From positions 2,052,983 to 2,116,982 of the forward strand of contig VZSF01007301.1 of NCBI GenBank assembly GCA_013398295.1: 64,000 bases of DNA, given 5' to 3'. The position numbers and the translations under genes were made by a program. The notes under the pieces are model-generated. The model was not told the DNA's origin, ran no database searches, and saw only the letters and a program-made list of their open reading frames with translations. The first letter of the stretch is position 1. Every line of letters starts with the position of its first letter. Source of the DNA: Chionis minor (Eukaryota > Chordata > Aves > Charadriiformes > Chionididae). This document shows, in pieces, positions 48,401 through 60,710 of this stretch.

Positions 48401-51400
48401 TAAATATTTCTGTAGGTTTATTTCTTTAGAATTTTATTTGGAAACGTTATGTAGGTAAACCGTTTATTTGGGTTGTTGCATTTGGGAAGAAGAGACTCTT
48501 GCTATTGTGCTGTGTGCATGCTTGCTTTTATGGTAGTTGAGAGGATTTTGGTAACTCCCCCCCATCAGTGAAGAAATGTAATTTTGCAAAAATGTCTAGT
48601 ATGATGATCTCTGAGTTTTTTCCATGTAATCTCAATTATATGGACATCTAGCACATTGCTGCAAAAGCACTGGGGCAATTGACACTTTGGAACAGCTGAC
48701 TCATACTAGTTGTTAACTTCAGTGTTGTCTTTGAGAAGCTGACCCATACAACTACACTGTGGGAATCAACGTGTTTAAAATTATTTGCAGATAGTCTGCA
48801 GTTTTTCAGGGAGGGAAAAGCACTGAGGACAGGTTTTCAAAAGTGCTCATCATCCAATTATGTCCCCAGATGTTTTAAAGATCTCCTCGTCACTCAACAA
48901 GCTCTCAGTGCAAGCTACCTACTATTGAGTTGTTTCTGGAGTATGACTCTGTGTGGGGAGCAATTACTGATTGTGCAAATATTTTAGATCATGAAATAGA
49001 TTGTTTATTTTATGCGTTGCCCATTCTCTTGGGACCCAGACCGAGATCAGAGCCCCAGTTCTGCAGGAACTCCTCAAGGAGATCATGGCAAATCCTTTCT
49101 TGAAGGAATTTACACTTCTACGCAGCCAGCCTGAGCAGCATGAACATCATGAGACATTTAAATAGACACGGGAAATGGGAAGGAGTGCACAGAGAATGGG
49201 GTAAGAAAATACTACATGAAAAAGCAGAATATAGCAGACACGTGGAGTGGGGCTGCTGTGTAGAGACTGAGGGAGGAGTGGGAGGGGACCTCTGGAAACA
49301 GCTGTTCATCATGAGGAAAAAATGTGAGCGCTGCTTTAAAAAAAAAAAAAAAAGTAGTTGGACACTGATGACGACATTGTTGCCCCAAGGTCCCTCTTTC
49401 AGCTGCTTGTCATGGATCTTGCCAGCTCAGTTTTTGGCTTCTTTCTCTCAGCAGCTTTTCTTCCTCATGTTCACATGGCCAAAGGAAATGAAGAGGCTGC
49501 TTCACCTCTGGTGCTTCTGAAATGGGATCTCCAATGAACTTTTCTCAGTAGAAGATGCATTGTGTAATGTTTCGTTCAATACTAGTGATGTTTCAATCCA
49601 GAAACAACAAAGCAGCAATAAAAAATAGTTGAGTATTGTTGGGTTTTTGATTAAAGATAGGTAGTTGCACACTGCAAAACGTTATTCTGAAAGAGGCAGT
49701 GTGAGGGTAGGATAAAATAATGTTAAATTGCCAACTCAATTTTGAAATCTAGGTGCAAAAAGAAAATTCTTAACTCTTTTTCTGAAAACTTTCTTTAGAG
49801 CAAATGTGTAGCTATATCTTTTATTTAAGAATTATGAGTTCATGGCTTTATATGTTTTGCTACAACCTTGGTTGCTTTTGAATGCTCTTTCAGTTTTGTT
49901 AATAAGTCATTATTCATAATGTTTTTGCCATCAAATACATCTATTACAGGTCCCTTTAATTGTCTGTGACAAAAAGTGCTGGCCACAAATGCATTTCAGA
50001 AATCCATACATAATATTGCTTAGATTTTTATTTTTTTTTAAGTTCTGCATCTTAGAACTGCATAAAGTTCCAGACTCTGTTTCTATAAGCACACCAAAAT
50101 GAAAGAGAATTTGGTTTTCCTGTGGAGTTCATGTCTGTTTTCCCATTTGCCTTCTTTCTTGGAAGTTAACATTTTGTCGTAGCTGTGATATGTATCAGGA
50201 AAATGGGGGAAGTGGAAATGCAAGGATTGTTGAATTCTGTGGGCAAATACCCTTTCCTATCTTCCTTAGAGAATGTCAAAACATTGGCATTGAAACACTG
50301 CTATACTTTTTTTCCCCTCTCTCTACTGAGGCACACATGCCCTTTTTTCTTATCTGTGAAATATGGTTATGTTCTTCTGGAAATGTTTTCAATAGTGCCT
50401 TGGAGCCAAAAAGAAATGAGAAAAGCAATTTACAGGTCTGTATACAAAATGTATGTGATTGTTTTATTTAATTTCTTACACATTAGGCAAAGTTTCTGAA
50501 AAATAATTGCTAACATAGATTAGGAAGATAAGTATGACAAAGCCAATTGGCATATTTGATGGGAAACCAATTCATATACTTGTTTTTATGCCAAAGAGAA
50601 AAGAGGATGTTATGCAAATAATCATTCATTAAAATTAAAGCCTGGTTTACACTGTCACAGCTAGGTTTACATAGACTATTGAGGCATTCAAATCTAATCT
50701 CTCAGTTAAGATATCATGGCAGAGTTACCTTTTCCATGGGAATGTTATTTTCTGCTTTTTAGTGAATGTGTTGATATCATATTAAAATAATTTCTAAGAA
50801 TTTGGAGGGAGAGGGAGGAAGAAGAGAAAGGAAGCAGTAGCTCTTGAGTAAGTAATTCTTGAACAAATTGAGTAAAACTGCAAGTGTATAAGCAAATGGA
50901 AGCATTTTTCTCCTACTGGATCAAATAAAATATCGACCTAATCTGAGGATACATGGATTTTTTTCTAAAATTCTAGTTTTACAACAATCTCTGGTTTTCT
51001 TTTTATTAAGACGTTATTTATTAAGTGTGAATGTGTACCCAGCTGACTTGTTTAACAAATCTTTTTTTAATGCCTCTTGAATTTTCTATACTCCATGTTG
51101 CAAAAATATTTCCATACCAAAAGTTACTGTTTCATCTGCATAGTGCCATCTGATGGAACTATCTGATATAGATGAATTGAGGTCTTTGCTGGCGTTGCCA
51201 GCTTATTTGGAAACTCCATTGAAATTAATTGAAATGTTGCTTGCAGGAAAGTATGGTAGCAGACATCTCAGAGCAACTTTCACATTTGAGTTTTTTCATT
51301 GAGCATCTCGTTCACTGAGATTTTTTTTATGGAGTCACAAGTGAATGATATATTTGCAGAAAAATCAGGAAAGTGCATCTCTCTCAGATTCACAGGAGCA

Positions 51401-51817
51401 AAATAGTTGATCCGTGAAGAGTTCTGTTGTTTCCATAGACATCCAGACACAACTGCATTTTTATTTTTTGTTTTAAAAAGTCATTGGATGTCCATGGAAG
51501 TTGTGAAAATCCCTTTTCTGAGCTTGGAATGGGTTGTATCTTGGAAATGCAGATGATGACTCAGTGGTCTTATGAAGGGGGGGATGGAATATGCTTAGTT
51601 ACTTTTATTCAGAATGTAAATCTAAAAATACCTGCTACATTTTATTTTGATTTTTAAAAGATATTAGTGCTCTAGATTTTGAATGCATTCATTTTAGTAT
51701 GCAGACTCAGTCTGCCTGTTGAAAAGGTGAGGATCATTCAGTTCAGGAAATTGAGTCCCTTTTCAGTATCTACAGTTGAGCATTCAGGAGCTGGGGTGCC
51801 TAGAATAACAGGCTGCC

Positions 51818-51853
51818 TTTGAAAATGCAGAGACATTTGAAAATGCAGAAATG
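51818..51853 (+). repeat. 18-bp imperfect tandem duplication
   Basis: The unit tttgaaaatgcagagaca is followed directly by tttgaaaatgcagaaatg. This is a small local duplication with no further copies. Confidence 0.8.
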
Positions 51854-52319
51854 CTTGTTTCTTTACCTTATTGCTTTTAGGAAAATTTTAAAAAAATTAA
51901 AAAAAAAAAAAGAAAAAATAACCCAAACATTTTCCAGGCAGACACTGGTTTTCTGACATGCAGTGAAACATCTCTGAAGAGGTTGGTGTGTCTGATGACT
52001 TAATTGTTGGCTTCAGGATTTTCAGTTTTCTTTGGTTCTGATGCTTTGGGGAATGGCATAATAAATAATGGGGTCTAGCAGTATGGCACGTAGCTGGAAA
52101 AAAATGAGTTTTTCTTATTTCTGAGGACACTTTGTGTTGGGCCTGGAAAGTGTGCACTTGTACCTCTTTCAGGTATGGAGGTCTGTTGGACCTGTTAGGC
52201 TCTGGAGGGAGCACTGGCTTGGGAAATATATAGAACTATGAAAATATTTTTAACTTTGGGCTCTTCAATTGTAGTTCAGCTAAGGTGCTCTGCCATGGTC
52301 TGGGCTGTAATGCCAGGTT

Positions 52320-52697
52320 AAGAGGAGGGCCACGAAGATGATCAGAGGGCTGGAGCACCTCTGCTGTGAGACAGGCTGAGAGAGTTGGGGTTGTTCAGCC
52401 TGGAGAAGACACGGCTCTAGGGACACCTTGTAGCAGCCTGCCGGTATCTGAAGGGGGGCCTACAAGAAAGCTGGAGAGGGACTTTTTACAAGGTCATGTA
52501 GTGATAGGACAAAGGGTAATGGCTTCTAGCTGGAAGAGGGGAAATTTAGATTTAGAAGTGTTCAAGGCCAGGCTGGATGGGGCTTTGAACAACCTGGTCT
52601 AATGGAAGGTGTCCCTGTCCATGTCAGGGGGGTTGGAACCAGATGGTCTTTAAAGTCCCTTCCAAGCTAAACCCTTCTAAGATTCTATGATTATGCG
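52320..52697 (+). mobile_element. CR1 LINE 3' end with internal deletion, forward orientation
   Basis: The segment follows the end of CR1 ORF2 and the 3' UTR: gagggccacgaagatgatca, ttggggttgttcagcctgga, aggccaggctggatgggg, tttaaagtcccttccaa. It ends with a degraded ATTCTATG-type tail (gattctatgattatg). The part expected between about 52546 and 52558 is missing: the text jumps from gaaatttagattta to gaagtgttcaaggcc. The conserved stretch containing cactggaacaggttgccc, retained in the copy at 18668, is therefore lost. The coding remnant (plus frame 52366-52602) is not functional. Confidence 0.9.
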
Positions 52698-55600
52698 AGG
52701 GAGAGCTCAGGCTGGTGTGGAGTTTGTTTCTTCAGAGTTCAGCGTCTCTTGTTTTACTTGCATTTTACCCTTGCCTACATCACTGATCAGCCTCAATAAG
52801 AAAGGAACAAAGTCAGCTGTGAAGCGTATTAGGGGAATAATTTGATGGTCTCTGGGGCATAGCTTCAGGATCCAGTCCAGCAAAGTGCTGGAGTCCTCCT
52901 GCAGCTGCTCACTCTCCATAAAAATACAGTGTTTAAGAAATCGCAACAGGTCTTCTGTAAGGTCACTGTCATTTTTTATATTCTTTCATTGTCTTTTTTT
53001 CCTTTCCCCTCCCCCCGACCCCCGAATAAAAAATACCCTGATGACAACTACAGAGTTTGTTGAAATCCAGGGTTTGGGTTTTGGTGGGGGGTGGGGGTAG
53101 TTTACTGCTTATCTTCCTGATTCTTGTATCTGTTTTAATGCAGGTTTAAATTAAAAGTTGCAGTTCTTTGTGGGGATGTGTGGACGCATTAAACTGATAT
53201 ATGTGCTAGATAAAGGTGTAGTTAAAAGTGTGGGAGGACTTCATTTTTCCCAGGGTAACTTTTCTTATTTCTCTTTAAAATGAGAAGTAATTGCACTTAT
53301 CTTTGTAGCATAAAGCTTATCTCCACCATAATTTAATTTTTGTCTAGTATATTCTAATAAATTATAGACCCTTATTATTTTTCCAACACAGATGCCCATT
53401 ATGACATTTCTAGGTCAGATGACTTCAGATCACAGACTGCTCCTTTAAAATGATTATGCTGTTCTATTTTACCCGTTAAGTGTACAGAGCATCCTTTTAA
53501 CTTCTCAGAGGAGAGGTGCCAAATTATTTAAGTATTTAATGTTTTATCATGCACTTACGTTAATTTTTCATTGACTCCGGCAAAGCTTCCCCACACTTCA
53601 CAGCTAAACCAGTATTTTGAAAGTTAACATTTGGCAGGGAGTTTATGGACAAATGATAAAACCTTGTAGCCTGTAAAGATAAATCTTGAGTAGCTGCCAG
53701 TAGGTAAATGACTAACTTCAATTCAAGCAATTTAACAGCAATCAGTTTGAGGTCAAGTAACTCTGGACAGTGTAGTTTAATGTATCGTCTTTTTTCCTTT
53801 CTCTGCAAGTAAACCACTGCTGACTTCTGCTCTTGTCATTTAACTTTTTTTAGTACGTTTCCTGTAGATTGTTCCCCTCAGAAGTCAAGTAAGGTACTGC
53901 CAGGATTTGAAGGGGACTGGGAACATCAACAAATGGGAATGACACTAATGTGAACCAATGGATTATTTGCATTCCAGTGCTTAAGTTATCACTTAATAGT
54001 TATAGGCTCTGGTGGCAAGACTGGACTGTGTTATGTTAGACTCAGGAACAAATGCTAATATCTTCAATGTTTTCAAATTCCCAACCATATTTGGTCAATT
54101 ATGCTAGTGTCGACCCTTGAAGGCTGCCAAGAGGCTTGTTGGCAAAAATGCCACTTTGGTGAAGAAATAACTTCTACCACAGCCTTATTTGAAGGCCGCC
54201 CTCATTTAAAGGGGTATCATCTCGCTGCTTCATGACTCAGGTTTTGTCTTTGCTTTTTTTTTTTTTTTTTAATTAAATGTGATCATCTCCTTAATAATGG
54301 GTTTAGCGTAAATTACCCTCATGTATTACATGCTTTTCTCTACTTTGAATGTTTTAATCTTTACATAATCCTTTCAGCAGGGAAGAATCTAGTTAATCTG
54401 CTCTGCAAACTGTTGTAAATTGTTGTACAAATCTTTCTGGCCTGCATGTGTGTGCTCACGTTCTTTAAAAATAGAACAAAAATAAAAGTGTCTTTGCATT
54501 GCTGAGTACAGCAAATCTGACCCAGACTGTTGAAGGGACAAATTCTTGTACATTTAAATATAGGATTTGCTGTAGCAGGCCAGCCCAGCCCAGCCGTCAT
54601 TCAGTCCAGTGTCTCTGACAGCCGTCAGCTCGCTATGCCTACTGAGAAAGGACAAGAAACTTGGAGTGGGCAGTTGTGGAATAAATGCGTCATGGGGGAA
54701 ATTTCTTCCACTTTCCCTCTTTTAGAGTTTCATTTATACCATGAAGCACAAGGAGTCAAACCCAAGCTTTTGTGGAGGGTTTGCTTTTTTTCAGTTGTGT
54801 GTTTTTTAAATACAGCTAATGCCAGTCAGGCATTAGAACGGATATTGACTGCTCTGTGTTGACATATTTACCGTACTTAAAATATTCAGTGTAGAAAATC
54901 TAGATGCAAATATTGTTGATGTGATAGAGCTAAATAACCTCTCTCTAAATAACATCTCTCTTTCTTTAGAAAGTATAAGGAAGTGAGTTTTAGAATTGGA
55001 AATCCAATGTTTAAGAAGATTTGAGAATGTAGTCCCTTACCACTGCACTTCAGGTGGAATTGAACCCTCACACAAATGATGTCTCAGACTCCTTGCTGAA
55101 ACTGCAAAGATCTTGCATAGATGTCACAACTCTCATCACCTAAGAGACAACATGTGCCCTTGTTGGAGCCATTTGTTGGATTGCTGTGCAGGGAGTAGCT
55201 TAATATTCATAATGAGGCTATCATTAACCTTCAAAGGGCCGATGCAGTATCAGCATAAACGTGCTAAAAGAGAAAAGGGATGTTGTCGGATACCGTAAAA
55301 TGAGTCTCTGGTACAGGTCAGTAGCTGAAATGGCTTTCTTCTGATTTTTTTTGGGGGGGGGCTGTGTGTTTGGTACATCTATGCTTTCCACCTATCAATG
55401 GCCCTCCTTAATTTAAAAAATAAGTAAAATTATGAAAATCTCTTTGAAAGGAAATTGAGTAACTCTGAAATTAGCCTGGTAGTTGTGTAGTTGAGAGAGT
55501 AGGTGTGTCTGTACACAGTGTGCTCTCACCCTGTACAGTCCCTTTCTAAGTAATTGTTTTGTAAAGCAGTTCTTCCCTATAACTAGGTTGCAAAAAATCC

Positions 55601-58440
55601 TGTAGTGCTTGAGGACTTACATTTTCTGTGACGTGAGCTTTTTACAATTACTGTAAGTTGACACTGATTTGACTTTTTTACTCCCTCACACTTTCTTCCG
55701 TGTATCAAGCTGGATTATGCTTTGCACACCTAAACACTGCAGATTCTTTTACTAAAAAAGCAAGCAGGAAAGCAAACAAGCAAAACAAAATTTGCTGATT
55801 CTGTTCTGTCCCCATTCCCACTAGAGCGCTCACTGTGCCATGCTTGCTGCTGATTCATTTTTCAGATCTTGAATGATGACTCTTGCCTCGTCCCTGCTGT
55901 GCCTGAGATGAAAGCAGATGCTCTTGATCATAGGGTGTAATCTGAATCCTCAGATTTCAGTTTGACCTGGCAGGATTTCTTTTGAAGAGAGAGTGTCTTC
56001 TACCCGGAGCTGTTGAAGAAGAAGAAAAAGACCTAACAATGCAGAAGTGTTGCACATGGGGTTCTGTCAGGTTTTTAACTTTGTCAGGGATTTCTGGTGT
56101 GTTTTGACTTCAGGCAGTGGCTGGTGTGGCTGGGATGCTTCACCTCAGTAATACCCTAAAGCCTGGCTGCATGCTGAAGCGGTGGGCGCCGCGCCGCGCT
56201 CAGACCCCGTGGAAGTTTCTTCAGCGACTTCTTGCAATGCTCCCTGTGAGCTTGTCTGCAACACCCATTTGAACAGCAGATTACTGCCTGCAGCATTTCA
56301 TTTCAGCAATGACTTCTTGTAAGCGTGGTGTCCTTCTGACGACTGACAGCTGCATTCAGCAAGCCTTGTCCTCACAACTGAGATGTAGACCCTGCCCTAT
56401 CTGGGCCAATAAAGGCAGGAAATAAACTCCTGTGCAGCTAGTCTGCATTTTCCTACTGTATTTTACTAGCCTGACTGGTTTCTGCACAGCATTGGGGTAG
56501 CAAAGCTAATCTTTTCTGTGGCCAGAGAGGTAGTAGAACAGCCATGTCTGGTGGGAGAGAGAAGGGATGCATCTAGCTAGAAGCTAGCTGACCCATTCAA
56601 ACACGGGCCAGCTGGCTAACAAGAGACACCTTGTTTGGCTTAAATGCTGTCTGCGTTGAGCAGTGCGACTAATATTTTGCCCTTTCAATTTGCTGAACTG
56701 CTGTCTGTCACAGCAATGCAGGAGAATTGCTTTCTCACGCAGTGCTAAGGATTTTTAGGTTCTCAGAACTCATTCATAGTGGTATGAGTTTGACCAGATA
56801 CTGTCCTTAACATCATGGAACAATGCTTTCCACATGCCTTCTGTGTCTCCTTACCCTGATCTTCAAGGTATGCATGTTCTATATGCATATAACATCTTGC
56901 TATGACAAATATCCAGTGAACATGCCAGTTCGGTAATTTCAGACAGGCAGGCTAAGAAACAGCAGCGTGGAAGGGAGATCAGTAGGCATTAGCTAAAGAC
57001 ATTGCACTTCAGGAACATGTGGGGTGAAAAATATCCTGAGAGTTACTGAAAGGTGAAAACTCAATTTGATCAGAACGATGGAGCTGGGAAGGAACAAACA
57101 GATATGGTTGTGTGAGATGCTGTTAACAGTCAGAACTGACCATTTTTTAAAACATGCTCAAGGGGAAATGGAGATGGTGGAGTGGGGGAAGGAAGAAATT
57201 TACTTTGGAAGAAATCCTGGTCAGAGGAAAAGCAATAGTATGATCTAAGTAATGGAAATCTAATTGCATTCAAAAGAGGATGACTAGTTTTGATATGATG
57301 GAGAAAGATTATAGACATGTCTGATTTATGAAGAACTTGTTCTTTGCTCCACTCCAAAGGCAGAAGATGTAGCCTCTTGGGCCATGAGGAAGAGCTCAGT
57401 GATTACAGCAAGGGATTCTCCTGAGAGCACTAGTTGGGAGTGCAACTAGTTGCAAGTTGGGGCACCTTAATCGCAGGGAGGAGACCTTAATCTCTTCTTG
57501 TTCATGTATTAATTGGGAAATGTGACCTTGCAATGTCCTGTCCAAAGCTCATTTCGGAAGATTCCACCAAACTTAAGGCACAACTTGGTGTATTTCCAGT
57601 TGTTTTCTGTTGCCAACTGTAAACCCCACAGCCAGGGATACCATCATCGAAAACCTATGCCCTGCACCTTGGCTAAAAGGCTTCAGCCACGGACTTATTT
57701 TGTGACAGGTTTTAATACATGCACAGAATCTCAGTTCAGAGGATAAGCCTGGGTTACTGACTCCTACGGTTCCTGATAAATTGCCATGGACACAATCACA
57801 TACCTGCAAAATACAAGCAGCAAAATATAAAGTGCAAATTAAGAATTAAGTGATTATCTACACAAAATATCACTCCATCCACCTAGGCATGGCCATCTAC
57901 CCTTACCCACCAAATCCTGGGGTTTTCAACTTACTTTTCTATACATGCTTGCTATGTTCTGCTTTTAAAGTATGAGCTTCTCAAAAACAAAGATCAAAGG
58001 TTAGTTTTGCTCACCTCAGAAATGCACTTTACATACATTTGCCAAAGTTGTGTCTTTTTGTCAGAAAACAGGAGAGCCTGAAGGATTTCTGCCCTAGTGC
58101 TTAGTGTTCAAATAATATTTTGACTGTTTCTGAATAGGCACCATTGTACTATTAGACCTTTTCTCCACAGATTAGAAAAGAATTGCAAAGAAGGCTGTTT
58201 GTTTTCCTTGATTACTAGGAGATCAGATGTAGGGGAAAAAGCAGTCATGATGATTCAAGTGAAGGTATTTTAAAATATGAGTACATTTTGTGAGTCTCCG
58301 TGGAAATTGTTATCCTGATGAAAATTACCTGTGAGGAATATGAGGTTACCCACGATATGATTTGTTACATTCACTATGGATTCTTCCCCTGTGTTTAAAT
58401 AAACAAATAAATGGAAATTGAGGTGGATCTTCAAAACAAG
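52698..58440. other. Intronic stretch with low-complexity runs
   Basis: This is AT-rich intron with a pyrimidine and C-rich run at about 52996-53022, a 17-base T run at 54254-54270 and a T/G run at about 55345-55361. One short CpG-dense patch lies at 56180-56210. The frames (up to 110 codons, 54530-54862 plus) have no known domain. Confidence 0.5.
56180..56210. other. Isolated CpG-dense patch
   Basis: Seven CpG dinucleotides fall within about 31 bases (gcggtgggcgccgcgccgcg and following), in an intron where CpG is otherwise rare. It is far too short for a CpG island. It could be a short GC-box-like regulatory site or a young insertion. Confidence 0.6.
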
Positions 58441-58444
58441 ATTT

Positions 58445-58481
58445 AAAAAAAAAAAAAAGGAAAATGGGGGGGATTTTAAAA

Positions 58482-58513
<32 letters not shown>
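58445..58513 (+). repeat. A-rich low-complexity tract
   Basis: Runs of A (58445-58458, 58478-58487 and 58491-58513) are separated by a G run and short T runs. It is simple sequence, not attached to a recognisable SINE, and its length is likely polymorphic. Confidence 0.9.
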
Positions 58514-60655
58514 CCCTCACCATTTATTTAACCTAAAAAAGAGAAATTTTTGATTTATTTGCCTTTTTGGTTTTCTGAGCTTTCAGGGAATACTCAAGTT
58601 TTGCTTTTAAATTATAACTTGGAACTAGAGAGGCTTTAATATATTTTTGGTTTATTATTATTTCTTTTAAAAAGAAAGGTGAGAGGCCTCTGCAATCTCA
58701 TGCCTCTGGGAGGAAGAACTCTAAGGAAAGGACCAAAGATCCTGACACCAGCAACAAAAATCACTACTCTATTCACATGCTGCAGCACATGAAATTTGTA
58801 TTCGGATACTTGTGGCTTTTGGTCAAACAGTTGATTTAATAACCCATCAGTTTCAAAAGTGCTACTTCAAGAAATACTCTCTTACATCTTCTCTTTTCTA
58901 CTTAGCCATTCTTCTGCCTAATGTGAGCTGGAGTGTTCCCCTGCTACCCAAACCTAGCTTGTCTAGAAATACTTTTCCTTCAGAGTATAACAGTTTTTAT
59001 GTGTTAGAACAGCAGAATAAATAATACCTGGATATCCAAAATTTTCATTAGTGAGTTATTACGGTAATACAGTAAAATGACCTTTGGCACAGTGTGCCAA
59101 TGCTTTTACTTTGTATCTTCGGAAAAGCTCAGCAGCATGGCATAAATGCATGAGAAGAAAAGCAAACCTTGACAAAGATGAAGTGATACCAGAAGAAAAA
59201 AAGAAAAAAAAAAGAAGGACAAGGTACCATAAGATTGATGAAATGTCAGGTAGTTAAGGACTGCAGTGAACATTGGCAAAAAATCCCAAAACCCCAACCA
59301 TATTATTTGAAGATTGTTACATTATTGCATGAAGATTTGAATGTGTTGCCTTTTCTTTCCATGTAACTGTGAAGTACTTATAAAGTACTTTTGGAAAATG
59401 CATTCTGGTGCTACAGCTTTCATGAAGATATTCCTGTCATTCAAACTCCATACCTTCAAATAATTTCTAACTTTTACTTCCCGCATTTTAAAGCAATCTC
59501 AATATGCAAATTTAGGCTTGGAAATGGAAACCTTTTCTGATAGACAAAACATTTCATTACATTTTTAGACCTGCATAAAAACTTTATTGATTTCTGTACT
59601 GAAGAGAATTTCAACACTTTTGCATGGTGTACTAAATTAAGCTTTTGCATTGAAAGTCTGATGTTGTGTCAAAAGCACAAGTTAAATCTCGTGGATGATG
59701 TCACCGTGCAATTAAAGGCAGAGGTTAACACTCTTCTGTGCAGGTACTTTCCCCTCAAGCTATCTGGAATAACAGAGTTGCTATAATACAGCTGTGGCTG
59801 CTGAGGAATGCTAAAGCACAGTCAATGACTCGTTGCATTTTAAAAAGGAATGTGTGTGGCAGAGAGAGGTTTAATTGCTCCTGCTACATGTCTTATAGTG
59901 TGGGGGAGACTTTGCTTGGATGACTTGGAGTGACTGCTTTTGAACACGGGTCTGACATCTGCTTTTTTTTACCCTCTCCTCCCCTCCTGAAATAGTACAG
60001 CCACGTCCAATTGTGGCAGCGCGTTGTGTTTTCTCAGTGTCACCCGTTCATTCCCATTGATTACTTTTTCACCAGGCATATCTATGCCATGCTCTCATAG
60101 CTGCAGGTACAACCTTTAGGGTAACGGTGGCTTCAAGCTGTGTCTTTCTCTTCTTCTCTTTGACCTTTGTTTTATGGTCTCGAGTTTCTGCAAAGTAATA
60201 ATTTAATTGCCTCCTCCATGAGTTCCCTCTTTCACCTCTCCTTACCTCCCCAATCTCCAGCACAGACTATCTGGTAATCACCACCAAGTTTTTTAACCTG
60301 ATGTTCCTGGATTATTTTTAATTCCTGCGCTCTTTGCACATTGTCACTGCATTCATATGAATGGGAACATCCAGACTAGATTTATCCCACGCGATCTTTG
60401 CTTTGGCATCAATCTGTAATTCACCAAGGTGCCTAGGTTGGATACAGCCAGGGAATTGTTTAACTGAGTGCCACTAGAAATACAAGAGGGGATGCTTGCT
60501 TTTTCAATGGGGTGCAAAGCAGAAAATGCAAGATAGCCACCAATTGCTGCAATTCATTACAGAGAGCCAGGGACTAAGCTTTAGAGGCTGGTTTGAGCTC
60601 CAGAGCTTGGATCTTTCCCAGATCCTGAGTGAATTGAAAGTGGTGATCTTTGGTT
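58514..60655. other. Intronic stretch with no recognised element
   Basis: This is AT-rich unique-looking intron with an A/G-rich part at about 59194-59219. The frames are at most 70 codons and uninformative. The sequence becomes more complex from about 59980 toward the CR1 relic. Confidence 0.5.
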
Positions 60656-60710
60656 TCACAGAATCGTCGAGGTTGAAAGGTCTGGAGGTCATCTTGTCCA
60701 AACGCCCTCT
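60656..60710 (-). mobile_element. Short CR1 3' end relic, reverse orientation
   Basis: The plus strand reads tcacagaatcgtcgaggttg and then aaaggtctggaggtcatc and ttgtccaa, the reverse complement of the last roughly 50 bases of many CR1 copies (compare gtcacagaatcacttaggtt at 27621). Only the 3' terminus is recognisable; upstream parts are too diverged or absent. Confidence 0.8.

Larger units (their letters stand above)
44336..52319. other. Intronic stretch with simple repeats and one ambiguous base
   Basis: This is mostly AT-rich intron. It contains the G run with an N at 45193-45212, a MIR-like relic at 45441-45490, an A run at 49338-49353, A-rich sequence at about 51890-51917, and an 18-bp tandem duplication at 51818-51853. 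A block at about 46490-46720 is complex and might be constrained. No frame resembles a known protein. Confidence 0.5.

Noticed and set aside
49118..49520. 126-codon plus frame with a Lys run over an A tract.
   Set aside because: The frame runs through a homopolymer and resembles no family; a composition effect.
54579..54595. Short (ccag)n-like run, ccagcccagcccagccg.
   Set aside because: Only three short units; too small to call a repeat array.
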